Positions 23,582-34,862 are shown, numbered from the stretch's first letter. The stretch: DNA of 64,000 nt from Pipra filicauda (GCF_003945595.2 NW_024104900.1:99241-163240), one strand, 5' to 3'. Made by a program: numbers and translations. Notes: a model not told the origin generated them from the sequence alone.

Positions 23582-26500
23582 ATGAAACACCGAGGTGAGG
23601 GACGCGGCGGCTCCGGGTGCGGGGTCCTGGCATTCCTGGCCCGGGGGGAATCCGGGACGTGCCGTGTCATCCTCTGCTCCCTCGCAAATGCTTCCACCCT
23701 CCAGCTGATTTACCTGTGGCTCCGCAGAGCCCTCCCGGCCCCCCGATGATGTCCAGCCCACCCCAGTCGGTCAACCCCCTTTGCCGCTGCTCTCCCCAAA
23801 CCCTCCCTGCGCTCTTCCGTGGGGTATTTTCCTGCTGGCATCGCCTGGGCTGGTTCTCCCGTTGCCTGCCTGTTCCTGCTGCCCGCTGCCTGCACTCACC
23901 CCCCAGCAAACAACCCCAGGTCCCTCCAAGCCCCAACTCCTCCTGCCCACCCAGCCCCCTCCAAACCCCCCCCGGGTTCCCGATGCCACCGGTCCTGGTC
24001 CCATCCCCGGCGCTCTCCTGGGAACCCGGGGAGGGAAGGACAGGCAGCTCCCCCCTCCCACCCAGCCCTGTCCCCCTCCCCAGGGCCCAGCGGTGTGAAC
24101 CAGCTGGGGGGGCTCTTCCTGAACGGCCGCCCCCTCCCCACCTGCAAGAGGCAGAGGATCATCGAGCTGGCGGCGAGCGGGCTCCGCTCCTCCGACATCT
24201 CCCGCAGCCTCAAGGTGCGTCCGGCCGGGTGCGGGGGGGTGCCGGGGTCTCCTTCTCCCCCAAATCCCGCTGAGCTTTCCCGCCCCATCCACAGGTGTCC
24301 AACGGCTGCGTCAGCAAGATCCTGGGCCGGTACCAGCGCACGGGGGCCGTGGGGCCCAAGGCCGCGGGGGGCAGCAGGGCCCGCACGGCCACCCCCGAGG
24401 TGGTGGCCAGGATCGCGCGGCTGAAGCTGGAGCGGCCCGGGCTCTTCGCCTGGGAGATCCGCCGGCAGCTGCACCGCGAGGGGACCTGCGCCGGCCTCGG
24501 CACCCCCAGCGTGAGTCCTGCGGGGGCACCGCGCCGGGCACGGCGGGGCCGGGGGGCCCGAGCCCACGGCTGGGGGCTGGAGGCGGGGGGATGTGGGAAG
24601 GGTGCACAGGGAAGGTCTCGGGGCCGTGGGAAGGAGGCCCTGGGAAGGGCTCTGGGTGATGGGAAGGGGTTGGAAACGGGGAGGATGTGCAGGGGCAATG
24701 GAAATGGTGAGGACGGAAGGGCTCAGGGCCGTGGGAAGGTCTCAGGGCAGTGGGAGGGATGCGCAGGGAAGGGCTCAGGTGAAGAGAAGAGCTCAGAGCA
24801 GCAGGAAGGACTCAGGAATGGGAAGAATAACACGAGGAAGGGCTCAGTGCTGGGTGATGTGGAGCAGGTAGGGAGGGGAAGGCAAATTGATCCTTCCCAG
24901 CTAAAGCAGAGCCCCGACGGCCACCCCGCAAGCCAGCTGCCACCTCGGGCGTCGGGACACCGTGGTGACCCTGTGACTGATATCCCTGCTCGGCAGTGCT
25001 CCCACCTGCTCCTCCTCTTGGGTCCTGCCCCCCTGCCCGGGCACATCCCCCTGTCTCCCTCCCCAGGTCTCCTCCATCAACCGGGTCCTGAGGAACCTGC
25101 CCAGTGACCTGCGGCTGGCGGCCGAGCCCCGGGACCCGCGGCCACGGGGTGAGCCTCGCTGGGGTGTTCCCAAAGCAGAGGGGCTCAGGACCAGCCCCGA
25201 CCCTTCCCAGCCCCTCCAGGGAGCCCCAGGGCCGGGGTCCCCCCACCTTCTGCCTTTGTGTCCCCGCAGTGTCCTCTCTGGCCGTCCCGCAGCCCCCCGG
25301 TTGCTGCTCGCCCCCCGCAGCCGGCACCGCCGCCCCCCCGGGGGCTCAGCACCCTCCGCAGGGCTCCGAATCCGACCGAAGGCTCCCGCCGCGCCCCCGG
25401 CACAGGAGCAGGACCGTGTTCTCCCGGCAGCAGTCGGAGGCGCTGGAGAAAGGTGCGTTTCCCACGGAATGCCGGCTCCCAGCCGGGATGGAGCAGCGCC
25501 ATTCCCGAGGGAAGGCGTTGCCAGTTTCTGGATGGGCTCGTGTCCCCGTGAGGGACCATCCCAAAATGTGGGCACTGGGGTCTGGCTGGGGCCGCACATC
25601 CGGCATCTCCTGCCGAGGTGCCAGAGGGTGTTGCCCCAAACAGGCTCACGTCTCCCCAATCCCCCTGGCAGAGTTCCAGCTGGCACAGTACCCGGACACC
25701 GTCACCCGGGAGAGACTGGCCGCGGCCACCCAGCTCCCGGACACGACCATCAGGGTAAGGGGGAACCCACCGCGTCCTGGGGACAGAACAGCGCGGCCAG
25801 AGCGCCGGGATCGGGGCTGGCAGCCCGGGGGGACAGAGATCCCTCCCGGCTTCGGGGACATCTCCAAACAGTGTCACCACTGCTGGCGGTGGCAGAGTGG
25901 GGACGGGCTCAGGATGGTGGGAGTGACCCCTGAGGGCTGGGTTTGTCCCCAGCTCGGGGTTCCCTACGCGCTGATGGCCGGGCACGGGCGGCAGCAGGGC
26001 AGGTCTCACATCGGGATCGGGACCGTGGGACCCTGGATGCCCCCGGCAATGTCTCTGTGTCTGTCACCTCTGCCACAGCCAACGCATCCCCGGGCTGCAG
26101 AGCCCCGGCCAGGCCGTGTCTGTCCCAGCACGGCCACCGCTCCGGCCCCGTTCCCAGCCTCTGCTCTCCCCATCCCAGCGCGGCCACCGCTCCGCTCCCG
26201 CCCCGGCTCTGCCCCGCCACGGGGCCAGCGTAGTCCTGGGGGCACTGCTGGACCCCAGGATGGTGCCACTGGGCAGGACAGCTCAGCACCGCAGAGCCGT
26301 GGCACACTCCGTGGCACACTCCATGGCACACTCCATGGCACACTCTGTGGCACACTCCGTGGCACACTCCATGGCACACTCTGTGGCACACTCCATGGCA
26401 CACTCTATGGCACACTCCATGGCACACTCTGTGGCACACTCCATGGCACACTCCATGGCACACTCTGTGGCACACTCTGTGGCACACTCCATGGCACACT

Positions 26501-28168
26501 CCATGGCACACTCCATGGCACACTCTGTGGCACACCCAGCATTCCCCGGCACTCTCCATGGCACACACCCCTCACACACTCCTCCCGGGCACCCTCACCA
26601 GCTCCAGACCGACATCCCCGTGCCACTGCCAAACCTCCCCCTGTTCGTGGCAGCCCCTTCCCCTCCAGCCCCAGAGCCTTGCCGGCCCCTGGGTGCCCAG
26701 GCAGTGCCAGCAGCCCCTGAGTGTCCCGTCCGTGCGGACACCCCACGCCATGGCAGAGCACACACACGAGTGTCCCGTGTCCTGTGCCAGGGCAGTACCC
26801 GGAGCCTGGGATGTGCTTGGGGCTCAGAGAGGTGGGGAAATGCAGGACCAAACCCCTTCCTCTGCCCGTGTCCATGCCCGTGCCCGGGGGTGTGACGAGC
26901 CCTTGTCCCGGGCTGCAGAGCTGTGCCAAGGAGCTGGAGCGCTCCCGGGGCGCGGGTGCCGCGGGAAGGGGAGCGGCAGCCTCAGCTCCCGCCCCCTCCC
27001 CAGGTCTGGTTCTCGAACCGCCGAGCCAAGAGCCGACGGGAGGCCAAGCAGCAGCTGGAGGCTGGCGGGGCAGGTGACAGCCCGGAGCGGCGGGGGGGGG
27101 GGGGACCGCCGAGGAGGGGATGGGGTTCAGGGACACCCCAGGGAGGGAGTGCGGCTGAAATTTGGCGCTGGGACTGTTGGAGTTGCTCCCCAGAACCCCT
27201 CTGGGAGTCAGGGAAAGGACACGGCTGCTGTCTGTGCCCCCGGTAAAAGTCAGCCCTCACTGCCCCAAAATCAGGTCTGGGGGCCCCGCGGTCCCCGAGC
27301 CAGGACATTTCCCTCCCTGCCTGTGCCCACGCAGGCTCCTGGTGCGACTGGATCCTGCCCCGCGGATCCGTGTCCGCTTTCCGTCCCACCTCCACAACAG
27401 CCGCACAGGTAGGACACGGCCGGGGGCCCGTCCCGATGGGCGCTGGGGACACCTGGCCGGCACCCCGATAGGCTCCGGCACGCTCTGGAGCCCGCGCTCC
27501 CATCGGGGAGCCCTCTCGGGAGCGGTCCCGGAGGGTGATCCTCTGCCGGTCCCCTTTGGGGTGACTTCATCCCAAAGCATCCCCACGGATGCCCCGGGAC
27601 ATCCCGCTTCCTGGTCCCCACAGCCCCTCTCGGACACCCTCGCGGGCTCCCCGCAGCCCCTCCACGGCCACATCCACGACCACGGCCCCATCCACGGCCT
27701 CCGCTCCTTGCCGGGCCCCCCGGCCCCGCTGCACCTCTGCGCCTCCGGCCCCTGCGCCTGGGACGACGCTCGCTGCGGTAAAAGGGGCTGGGACCCCCGG
27801 GCACGGGCAGGGTGGGAGCTGCCGGCGGGGCGCGGGACCGCCAGGGTGCTGGAGGGTGTTGGGACCCCGTCCCTCTCCCCGCTGGCCCCGGGTGGGTGTC
27901 CCCCGCCCAGGGCAGAGCGGGGCTGGGGGCGAGGGCGGTGCCTGAGCCCCGCGTCCCTCCCGCAGGTTCGGCTCCGGGCGGGAGCGCCCCTACAGCGCCT
28001 TGGCAGCCCCTGGAGAGCCCCCCCTTCGCCCTGCTGCCCCCCGGGACCCCTGCCCCCCGGTGCCAGCCTGGTGCCCGGAGCCCCGCTGAGCCCCCGTTGC
28101 CGCCGCCCCTCGCCAGCCCCCCGGAACCCCTCGCCCGCCTCCACGGCCCGCGGTGCCCCTGGCTCTGA
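23582..28168 (+). CDS. PAX4: PAX4 paired-box/homeobox transcription factor, complete
   Basis: Nuclear regulator of beta- and delta-cell fate in the pancreas. Ten coding exons: 23582-23594, 24084-24214, 24295-24510, 25067-25148, 25270-25452, 25672-25754, 27004-27073, 27335-27408, 27624-27777 and 27966-28168 (TGA 28166-28168). They total 1209 bp, 402 residues, all with GT-AG junctions in matching phase. The protein starts [14 protein letters not shown]. The paired domain spans about residues 5-132 ([35 protein letters not shown]), there is no octapeptide, and the homeodomain spans about 191-250 with the diagnostic WFSNRRAK. The C-terminus is Pro/Gly/His-rich. The divergent paired domain, missing octapeptide and position beside SND1 favour PAX4 over PAX6 or PAX10. 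The homeodomain has RAKSRRE where PAX6 has RAKWRRE. No stop or frameshift is seen. Confidence 0.93.
26290..26560. repeat. 12-bp minisatellite (GGCACACTCCAT)n in PAX4 intron 6
   Basis: About 21 copies with only C/T and A/G changes at two positions (CC/TG). It sits in the intron that splits the homeobox between exons 25672-25754 and 27004-27073. Confidence 0.92.
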
Positions 28169-28627
28169 GGGGCCCTGGCAGGACGGAGGGCCCGAGACAA
28201 CCCCTGTGCCGGGAGCTGAGGATTTCTGTGCGGGGAGACATCGGTGATGGCCGGGACACCATGGCCGGGACAGCCCCCGAAGAACCAAACCGGCCCCCGA
28301 ACAGGGGTGGATCATGGAATTAAGGAGCCCCGACGTGTCCTGGGAGGGACCAGGCTCAGTATCTTCTCCGGAGCCACCACAGCTCCTTGGAGGTGGATCT
28401 CACAGGATCCAGGAGGAGCAGAGGGCACGTCCTGGATCCAGAGATCCCTCCTGGGCTGGAGGGTGGGATGGGGGGTCCCGGCAGCCCCAGGGGCAGCACC
28501 TCGGTGCAGAGGGGACACGCCTGGCTGGGCAGCAGCAGCTCAGGGTGGGCATCCTCCAGCACCTCCATGGCCCTCGTGGCTCCAGGACTCCCCGCTCCAG
28601 CTGCTCCTGTTGCTGCCCCGCTCCTTT

Positions 28628-28633
28628 ATTAAA
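28628..28633 (+). other. PAX4: PAX4 poly(A) signal candidate ATTAAA
   Basis: ATTAAA variant signal about 460 bp after the PAX4 stop codon, in a TTTATTAAATCG context. Confidence 0.5.
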
Positions 28634-28788
28634 TCGCTTTTCCCGCTCCTGCCCGTCTCCGCCCTCGTCTCCTCCCAGACCAGGGGCCGACCCGGCTCGT
28701 TTCCCCGGGGTTCCCAGACTGTCCCGTCCCTGCCTGGCACAGGAGACTGAACTGGGCTGAAAACGTGGTTAACGGGGAACACGAAAAC

Positions 28789-28794
28789 TTTATT
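28789..28794 (-). other. Acrosin-like gene poly(A) signal (AATAAA, minus)
   Basis: TTTATT on the plus strand is AATAAA on the minus strand, about 165 bp beyond the acrosin-like stop codon. Confidence 0.7.
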
Positions 28795-28956
28795 TCGATA
28801 ACAACAGAACTTCTCCATCGGGGTGGGGCAGGGGAGGAGCGGGAGAGGACGGAACAGTCCTGGGCACTGGGGCTGCCTTTGGCCCCACAGCCGTGATTCC
28901 ATCAGGGAATGGTCCTGATCCACGGCAGCCAGAACTGGACCTGCTCGTCCTTCTGG

Positions 28957-31900
28957 TCAATCAATTTTGTCCCTCAGCAACCGCAAGAAGTTCGTCAGCA
29001 GGTTACAGAATTTCACCAGGCTCTGGTAGGGCACTGAAATGATCAGCAGCCTGTCGGATTGCGGTGTGGGCACCGGCTCCTCCTCCTCCTCCTCCTCCTC
29101 GGGGATCAACACGGCGGCTGGCCTTGTCTCTGCCTCTGGTTCTGGCTCTGGCAGCGGCTCCTCCTCCTCTTCCTCCTCCTCCTCCTCCTCCTCCTCTTCT
29201 GGGGTCGAGATGATGGTTGGTTCTGGCTCTGGCATCGGCTCCTCCTCCTCCTCCTCCTCCTCCTCTTCTGGGGTCGAGATGATGGTTGGTTCTGGCTCTG
29301 GCATCGGCTCCTCCTCCTCCTCTTCCTCCTCCTCCTCCTCTTCTGGGGTCGAGATGATGGTTGGTTCTGGCTCTGGCATCGGCTCCTCCTCCTCCTCTTC
29401 CTCCTCCTCCTCCTCTTCTGGGGTCGAGATGATGGTTGGTTCTGGCGTCGGCTCCTCCTCCTCCTCTTCCTCCTCCTCCTCCTCTTCTGGGGTCGAGATG
29501 ATGGTTGGTTCTGGCTCTGGCGTTGGCTCCTCTTCCTCCTCCTCCTCCTCCTCCTCCTCCTCCTCTTCCTCCTCTTCCTCGGGGATCAAGATGACCTGTC
29601 GTGTGGGGATTTCCTGGGGGGTCGGGGTGATCGCTGGCACTGGGATCTCCTCGGGGGCCGGGGTACAGCCTGGCTCTGGTGCTGGAGTGGCTGGTGTTGG
29701 AGTGGCAATTTCTACTGGGGTCAGGCCCGTCTGGACCAGGATCCAGTTGTGGAAGTGCTGAGTGGAGGTGTAGATCCCGGGGTGCCTGGCTTTGTAGCAG
29801 CCTCTTCCCCAGCTGCTCAGCCCCACCAGCCAGAAGTAGTCAGCTCTCTTGTCCTTGCAGACCAGGGGACCCCCGCTGTCCCCCTGTGGCAGGAGAGAGG
29901 GCTCAGGGTTTGTGGGGGGCTGCTGCAGCAGCAGGGCTGGCTCCTCTCTCCCAGCCCCTGCCAGAGCCACATTCCCAGCATGGGGAGGCTCTGCCTGGGG
30001 GCTGGAGCCTCCAGAGCCTCGGCTGGGAGCAGGCTGGGGGCTGTCCCATCTCTGCACAGTGGTCCCAGATGTGCAGAGGATGGATGATCCAGGGTCACAT
30101 CTGCAGCTCGGGGCTGCCAGGAGCACTGGATGGGCTTTGTGGGCAGAGCCAGGCCTTGGGGACAAGGAGACACAGGACAGGGACTCGTGGATGGGGAAGG
30201 GGAGGGCAGCCCTGGGATAGGGGACATGGGACAGGGCAGCCCTGGGATAGGGGACATGGGACAGGGCAGCCCTGGGATAGGGGACACGGGACAAGGCAGC
30301 CCTGGGATAGGGGACATGGGACAGGGCAGCCCTGGGATATGGGAAAGGGGACAGGGCAGCCCTGAGATAGGGGACATGGGACAGGGCAGCCCTGGGATAG
30401 GGGACATGGGACAGGGCAGCCCTGGGATAGGGGACATGGGACAGGACAGCCCTGGGATAGGGGACATGGGACAGGGCAGCCCTGGCAGTGATGGGGACCC
30501 GAGGGGACCCAGGCCCAGCCCGTGCCATGTTTGGGGGCAGGGGGTCCCTGTGCTGGCAGGGCTGAGGGACTGGTGCCACGCTCCCACCTGGCAGGTGTCG
30601 ATGCCACCCTGCGGGTACCCAGCACACAGGTTTTCGGGGTGCACGGCCCCCCCGTACCACCGGCTGCTGTTGCAGAGCCGTGTGTCCATGAGGTGGACCT
30701 TGGCCTCCTGCAGCACCACATTTGGTCCCAGAGCTGTTGGTAGGGAAGGGAATGAGCCTCCAGCAGCTCAGTGCCCATCCCCTCCCCTGCCTTGTGATGA
30801 ACCCCTTCCCCAGAACTGGCTTTGCCCCTGGAGTGACACTGTCCCCTGTGTCCCTGCTGTTGGCTCTGGGGAAGGGGCCAGGCCCATCTCTCCACAGTCT
30901 TCAGGGAGTCACAGAATGGTTTGGGTGGAAGGGACCTTAAAGCTCATCCAGTGCCACCCCCCACTCTGGGCAGGGACCCCTTCCCCCAGCCCAGGCTGCT
31001 CCGAGACCTGGCCCTGCTGATGTCCTGCAGCCACAGCTGGACTGTGGTTGTGCCCAGCCCATGTCCCCGGGGTGCCCAGCCCATGTCCCCGGGGTGCCCA
31101 GCCCATGTCCCCGGGGTCCCAGCCCATGTCCATGGGGTCCCAGCCCATGTCCCCGGGGTGCCCAGCCCATGTCCCCGGGGTCCCAGCCCATGTCCCCAGG
31201 TACCCAGCCCATGTCCCCGGGGTGCCCAGCCCATGTCCCCAGGTACCCAGCCCATGTCCCCGGGGTCCCAGCCCATGTCCCCAGGTACCCAGCCCATGTC
31301 CCCGGGGTGCTCAGCTCACCCAGGGTACACACCCTGTTTGGGAACTCGCCTGTGTCCGCAGAGAAATCCCATCCCGCGATGTAGCAGGATTTCAGGTCCG
31401 AGACCCTCACCGAGGTGTCGGGCACACAGCCCAGCTGGATGTAGTCACTGCACTCCACGGGCCGGTCCAGCTCCAGCAGGGCAATGTCGTTCCTTGCCGT
31501 GGCAGCCACGTAGTGCTGGTGCACCAGGAGCCTCTGGATGTGCCTCACCTCGGCCTCGGGGCCCGGCTGAGTCAGATCCGTGGCCCCAATCACCACGTCC
31601 CATCGGTAGAAGTCCCTGATGAAGAGAGGGGTGAGAGGGAGCAGAGCCACGGACTGTGGCAGCTTCCCAGCCTTCTGCTTCCCAAGGGAGAGAGGGAAGC
31701 AGAGAGGAAAGAGCCGGACGGGAGCAGCACGTGGTGCTGTGACCTGGGCACGTGCCCGAGCTGTGGGGACATCCCTGTCCCTGCCCCTCCTTACCCGGCC
31801 CTGATGAAGCAGTGGGCGACTGTGAGGACCCACTGGAAGCTGAGGAGGACACCCGAGCACATGTGCCACGTGCCATTCTTCCAGGTGGCCTGGATGCTGA

Positions 31901-32283
31901 CGATGCCAGGCCAGGCCCCCGGCTGGACACCGGTGCCCCCCACGACGCGGGACGTGCCGTCGGCCAAAGCCACGGGGCCGTCGGGAATCAGGGAGTTGTG
32001 GTCGGAAGCCATGGGCCGGAGCCCACAGGTCCCTCTGGAAGCACAAAGCCATCACTGCCCTGCCCAGGGGCCGCTCAGGTCCCCTGTTGTCCCCCCACAC
32101 TGCGCTGAGGGGCAGCAGGGCCAGGGACCCCCGAGGGCACGTCTGTGCCCCCGTTCTGCTGGGAACCCCCCCAGTGTTCCCGAGCTCCCTCCCACGTCCC
32201 GGGGCCACTGACCTGCAGGTGTCCCAGGTGCCACCCACGGGCCCGGCCAGGGCCAGCAGGACCAGGAGCCACAGCCAAGCCAT
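28957..32283 (-). CDS. ACR: Acrosin-like trypsin-family serine protease with poly-Glu tail
   Basis: Secreted S1-family protease; acrosin acts in the sperm acrosome. Five exons: 32213-32283, 31795-32034, 31320-31615, 30588-30733 and 28957-29883, totalling 559 residues. Signal peptide [14 protein letters not shown], then a light-chain CGLRP segment, activation site SR/VVGG, His in TVAHC, Asp in NDIALLEL, Ser in GDSGGP, and Asp six residues before it (DTCQGDS), so trypsin-like specificity. NSSRWY...NLCAGYP...IDTCQ closely follows mammalian acrosin. The five-exon layout also matches. The tail is odd: instead of the mammalian proline-rich region there are about seven runs of 8-18 Glu separated by [17 protein letters not shown] linkers, ending in LLRDKID. 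All catalytic residues are present. Orthology to ACR rather than an avian acrosin-like paralogue is likely but not proven. Confidence 0.85.
29080..29585 (-). repeat. Coding minisatellite: (GAG)n plus [11 protein letters not shown] linkers
   Basis: Imperfect units of about 60-75 bp within the last exon of the acrosin-like gene. Each has a GAG/GAA run plus a conserved linker. Run lengths vary between copies, showing expansion and contraction while the frame is kept. Confidence 0.92.
30212..30490. repeat. 30-bp minisatellite in acrosin-like intron 4
   Basis: About nine copies of GGGCAGCCCTGGGATAGGGG plus ACATGGGACA, nearly identical. Confidence 0.95.
30908..31022 (-). repeat. CR1-type LINE 3' fragment, reverse
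   Basis: Starts CACAGAATGGTTTGGGTGGA; in acrosin-like intron 3. Confidence 0.85.
31048..31312. repeat. 20-23-bp minisatellite in acrosin-like intron 3
   Basis: About 13 copies of (TG)CCCAGCCCATGTCCCCGGGG. The array ends within about 10 bases of the exon 3 donor at 31319. Confidence 0.92.
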
Positions 32284-32424
32284 GGGTGGCAGTGCCAGGA
32301 GCGGGGGGTCACCTCCAGCTCGGCCGCCGGCGCAGCCCCCACGGCCCTGCCGGTGCCCCCGGGCCGGGGCTGATGTCACAGAGGGGCCGGTTCCACGTGC
32401 TGGGCATGGCAGAGTCGTGGAGCC

Positions 32425-32590
32425 AGGTTGCCCAGAGAAGCTGTGGCTGCCCCTGGATCCCTGGAAATGTCCAAGGCCAGGTTGGATGGGGCTTGGAGCA
32501 ACCTTGGAAGGCGTCCCTGCCATGGCAGGGGGTGAGACATCAGGAGATGACCTTTAAGGTCCCTTCCCACCCAAACCATTCCATGATCTC
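32425..32590 (+). repeat. CR1-type LINE 3' fragment
   Basis: From GGTTGCCCAGAGAAGCTGTG to the AAGGTCCCTTCCCACCCAAA tail, just upstream of the acrosin-like gene. Confidence 0.85.
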
Positions 32591-32939
32591 AGGTGCCCCA
32601 CAGGGGTCTCAGGTTCTCCGGTGGCCTCTGGAGCCAGACAGAGACGTTCAGGCCCAGGGTACAATGGAGGTGTTTGATCCCTCGGCATTCCACAGCAGCT
32701 CCATGGCCCCTCGACCCTCCCTGAGAGAAAGAGCACTACGAAGTTTACGGAAGGATGGCAAGGAAGATCCTCCCTGTCTCTGTCCTCGGGATTCAAGTAC
32801 TTCCAAGCACTCAGAGCTGAGGCCACTCTGGGGAGAACGGAAAACACCCCAGGAATAAAACTGAGCTCCAAAGGCCAGAGCAGCGGGAGGAGCCGTGCCA
32901 GCCCCACGGCACAGCCCGGGCAGCACCAGGGCACTGCTC

Positions 32940-33790
32940 TGTGCCACGAGGGGCACGCGGGGGGACACGGTGGGTGTGGGGACACGGGGAGACAAGGGGG
33001 GACATGGGTGGGACACGAGCAGGACACGGGGAGATATGGGGGGGGACAGGAGGGGGAATTGGGGAGAACATGGCAGGGGCACGGGTGGGACACGGGTGGG
33101 ACATGGGGGATACAGTGGGGCACGGAAGGGAATTGGAAAGGACGAGGGGGGAACACGGAGGGACACGTGGGATATGGGGGCTCACGGGGGGCACGGGAGG
33201 GAATTGGGAGGGACATGTGGGAGACATGGGAATATGGGGATATGGGGGATATGGGGGAACACAGGGGGATATGGGGGGACACGGGGAGTACACGGGGGTA
33301 TACGGGGCACACGGGGGGACATGGGAGGGTACGGGGGGCACGGGGGGCACAGGAGGGAATGGGGAGGGACATGTGGGAACACGGGGGGATATGGGGGGAC
33401 ACGGGGGTATATGGGGGAACACGGAGGGATATGGGGGAACACGGGGAGATATGGGGGGACACGGGGGTATATGGGGGAACACGGGGGGATATGGGGGAAC
33501 ACGGGGGGATATGGGGGAACAAGGGGGGATATGGGGGGACACGGGGAGTACACGGGGGCATACGGGGCACACGGGGGGACACGGGAGGGTACGGGGGGCA
33601 CAGGGGGGCACAGGAGGGAATGGGGAGGGACACAGGTGGGTACGGGGGACATGGGGGGATATGGGGGCATATGGAAGGACACGGGGGGATGGGGGGGATA
33701 TAGGAGAACACAGGGGGATAAGGGGAGATACAAGAGGAGCAGGAGAGACACAGGGGAGACACGGGGGACAGTAGGGGGACACTGGGGGAC
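32940..33790. repeat. G-rich minisatellite (GGGGGACACGGGGGTATATG type)
   Basis: About 850 bp of degenerate 18-20-bp units with G runs of 3-7 on the plus strand, alternating with ACACG or ATATG. It separates the acrosin-like gene from GCC1. All six frames contain repeat-encoded open stretches and none resembles a protein. Confidence 0.9.
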
Positions 33791-33829
33791 ACGGGACGGC
33801 CGTGCTGTCCCCTCGGTACTCCGCCGAGC

Positions 33830-34115
33830 CTTAGATCCCGCCCACAATGTTTGGTCACGCCCCCTCGCTGCCCTGCACCCAGACCACGCCCCCGCATCGG
33901 CCACGCCCCCTATCTCCCAGGCCTCGCCCCCGTGCGCTCAGACCACGCCCACAGGGCGCAGTCACGCCCACATCCCTATACGCCCCGCCCCCTCTGTGCC
34001 CCCGCCCCTCCCAGCAGTTTATTTAATCGTGTCCCGCCTCCTTCGTTACGTCACACCTCTGACTCCGCCCACACGGCGGGTTCCGGCGGAAGCGGCGGCG
34101 GCAGCGGGCGGGGGT
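33830..34115 (+). promoter_or_regulatory. GCC1: GCC1 promoter and non-coding first exon
   Basis: More than ten CACGCCC/CCGCCC (KLF/Sp) boxes between 33838 and 34020, a TTTATTTAA element near 34018, a TTACGTCA CRE-like site near 34046, and TTCCGGCGGAAG Ets-type sites near 34081. A donor CGGGGGTGAGGG follows near 34110. It would splice to the acceptor at 34850, giving a 5' UTR that ends at 34862. Confidence 0.7.
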
Positions 34116-34119
34116 GAGG

Positions 34120-34345
34120 GGGAACGGGGGGTTTGGGGGGGATTGGGGGGGACTGGGGGGAACGGGGGGGATTGGGGGAGACTGGGGGATTGGGGGAGAC
34201 TGTGGGGGATTGGGGGGAACGGAGGGGATTGGGGGGGGTTGGGGGAGACTGTGGGGGATTGGGGGAAACGGAGGGGATTGGGGGGAACGGGGGGGATTGA
34301 GGGGAACGAGGGGAGGCCGAGGGGGTCCGGATGGTCCGCGGCCGT
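34120..34345. repeat. G-rich repeat (GGGGGATTGGGGGGAAC)n in GCC1 intron 1
   Basis: Short degenerate units with G4-forming potential right after the first-exon donor. Confidence 0.85.
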
Positions 34346-34735
34346 CAGGATGGCCCTGGCGGCTCAGGGGAGGGTCCTGAGGGGGAGGTCAGGATGGTCC
34401 TGAATGGGTCAGGTTGGGGGTCCTGAGGGGAAACCGGATGAGCGTCCGGGGGCTCAGGGTGGTGTCCGGGGGGGTTCAGGATGGGAGTCCAGGGGGGAGT
34501 CGGGATGGGGGTACTGGAGGGGTCAGGGTGGTCCTGGGCAGGTGGTCAGGATGGGGGTCCTGGGGGGGGTCAGAGCGGGGGTCCTGGAGGGTCAGGATGG
34601 TCCTGAATGGGTCAGGTTGGGAGTCCCAGGATGTGGGCCCGTGGGGGGTCAGGATGGTCCTGAGGGGGTCAGGATGGGGGTCCTGGGGGGGGTCAAGCTG
34701 GGGGTCCTGGGGGTGGTTCAGGATGATGTTCCTGC
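34345..34735. repeat. Degenerate repeat (GGTCAGGATGGGGGTCCTGG)n, GCC1 intron 1
   Basis: About a dozen irregular units of 20-35 bp. Confidence 0.8.
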
Positions 34736-34862
34736 TCCTTTGGTGTGCTGGGGGGTTCCAGGATGACACTCCAGCCCATCCAGCCGCTCCTGCCCATCCC
34801 AAACATTTCTTTCCCTCTCGTTCCCCCTCTGTCCCGGTTCCCCTCCGCAGGCTGCCCGGGCC

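Noticed and set aside
29039..29761. Long plus-strand frame of poly-serine and glycine opposite the acrosin tail
   Set aside because: It is the antisense of the (GAG)n coding minisatellite; there is no start context, splice signals or similarity of its own.
32895..34403. Gly/Thr/Arg-rich 502-codon plus-strand frame and Pro-rich minus-strand frames
   Set aside because: They are products of the G-rich minisatellite; no conserved domain and no transcript features.
16901..34850. ARF5 and FSCN3, expected between PAX4 and GCC1
   Set aside because: No ARF GTPase motifs (such as the GLDAAGKTT loop) or fascin repeats were seen on either strand.
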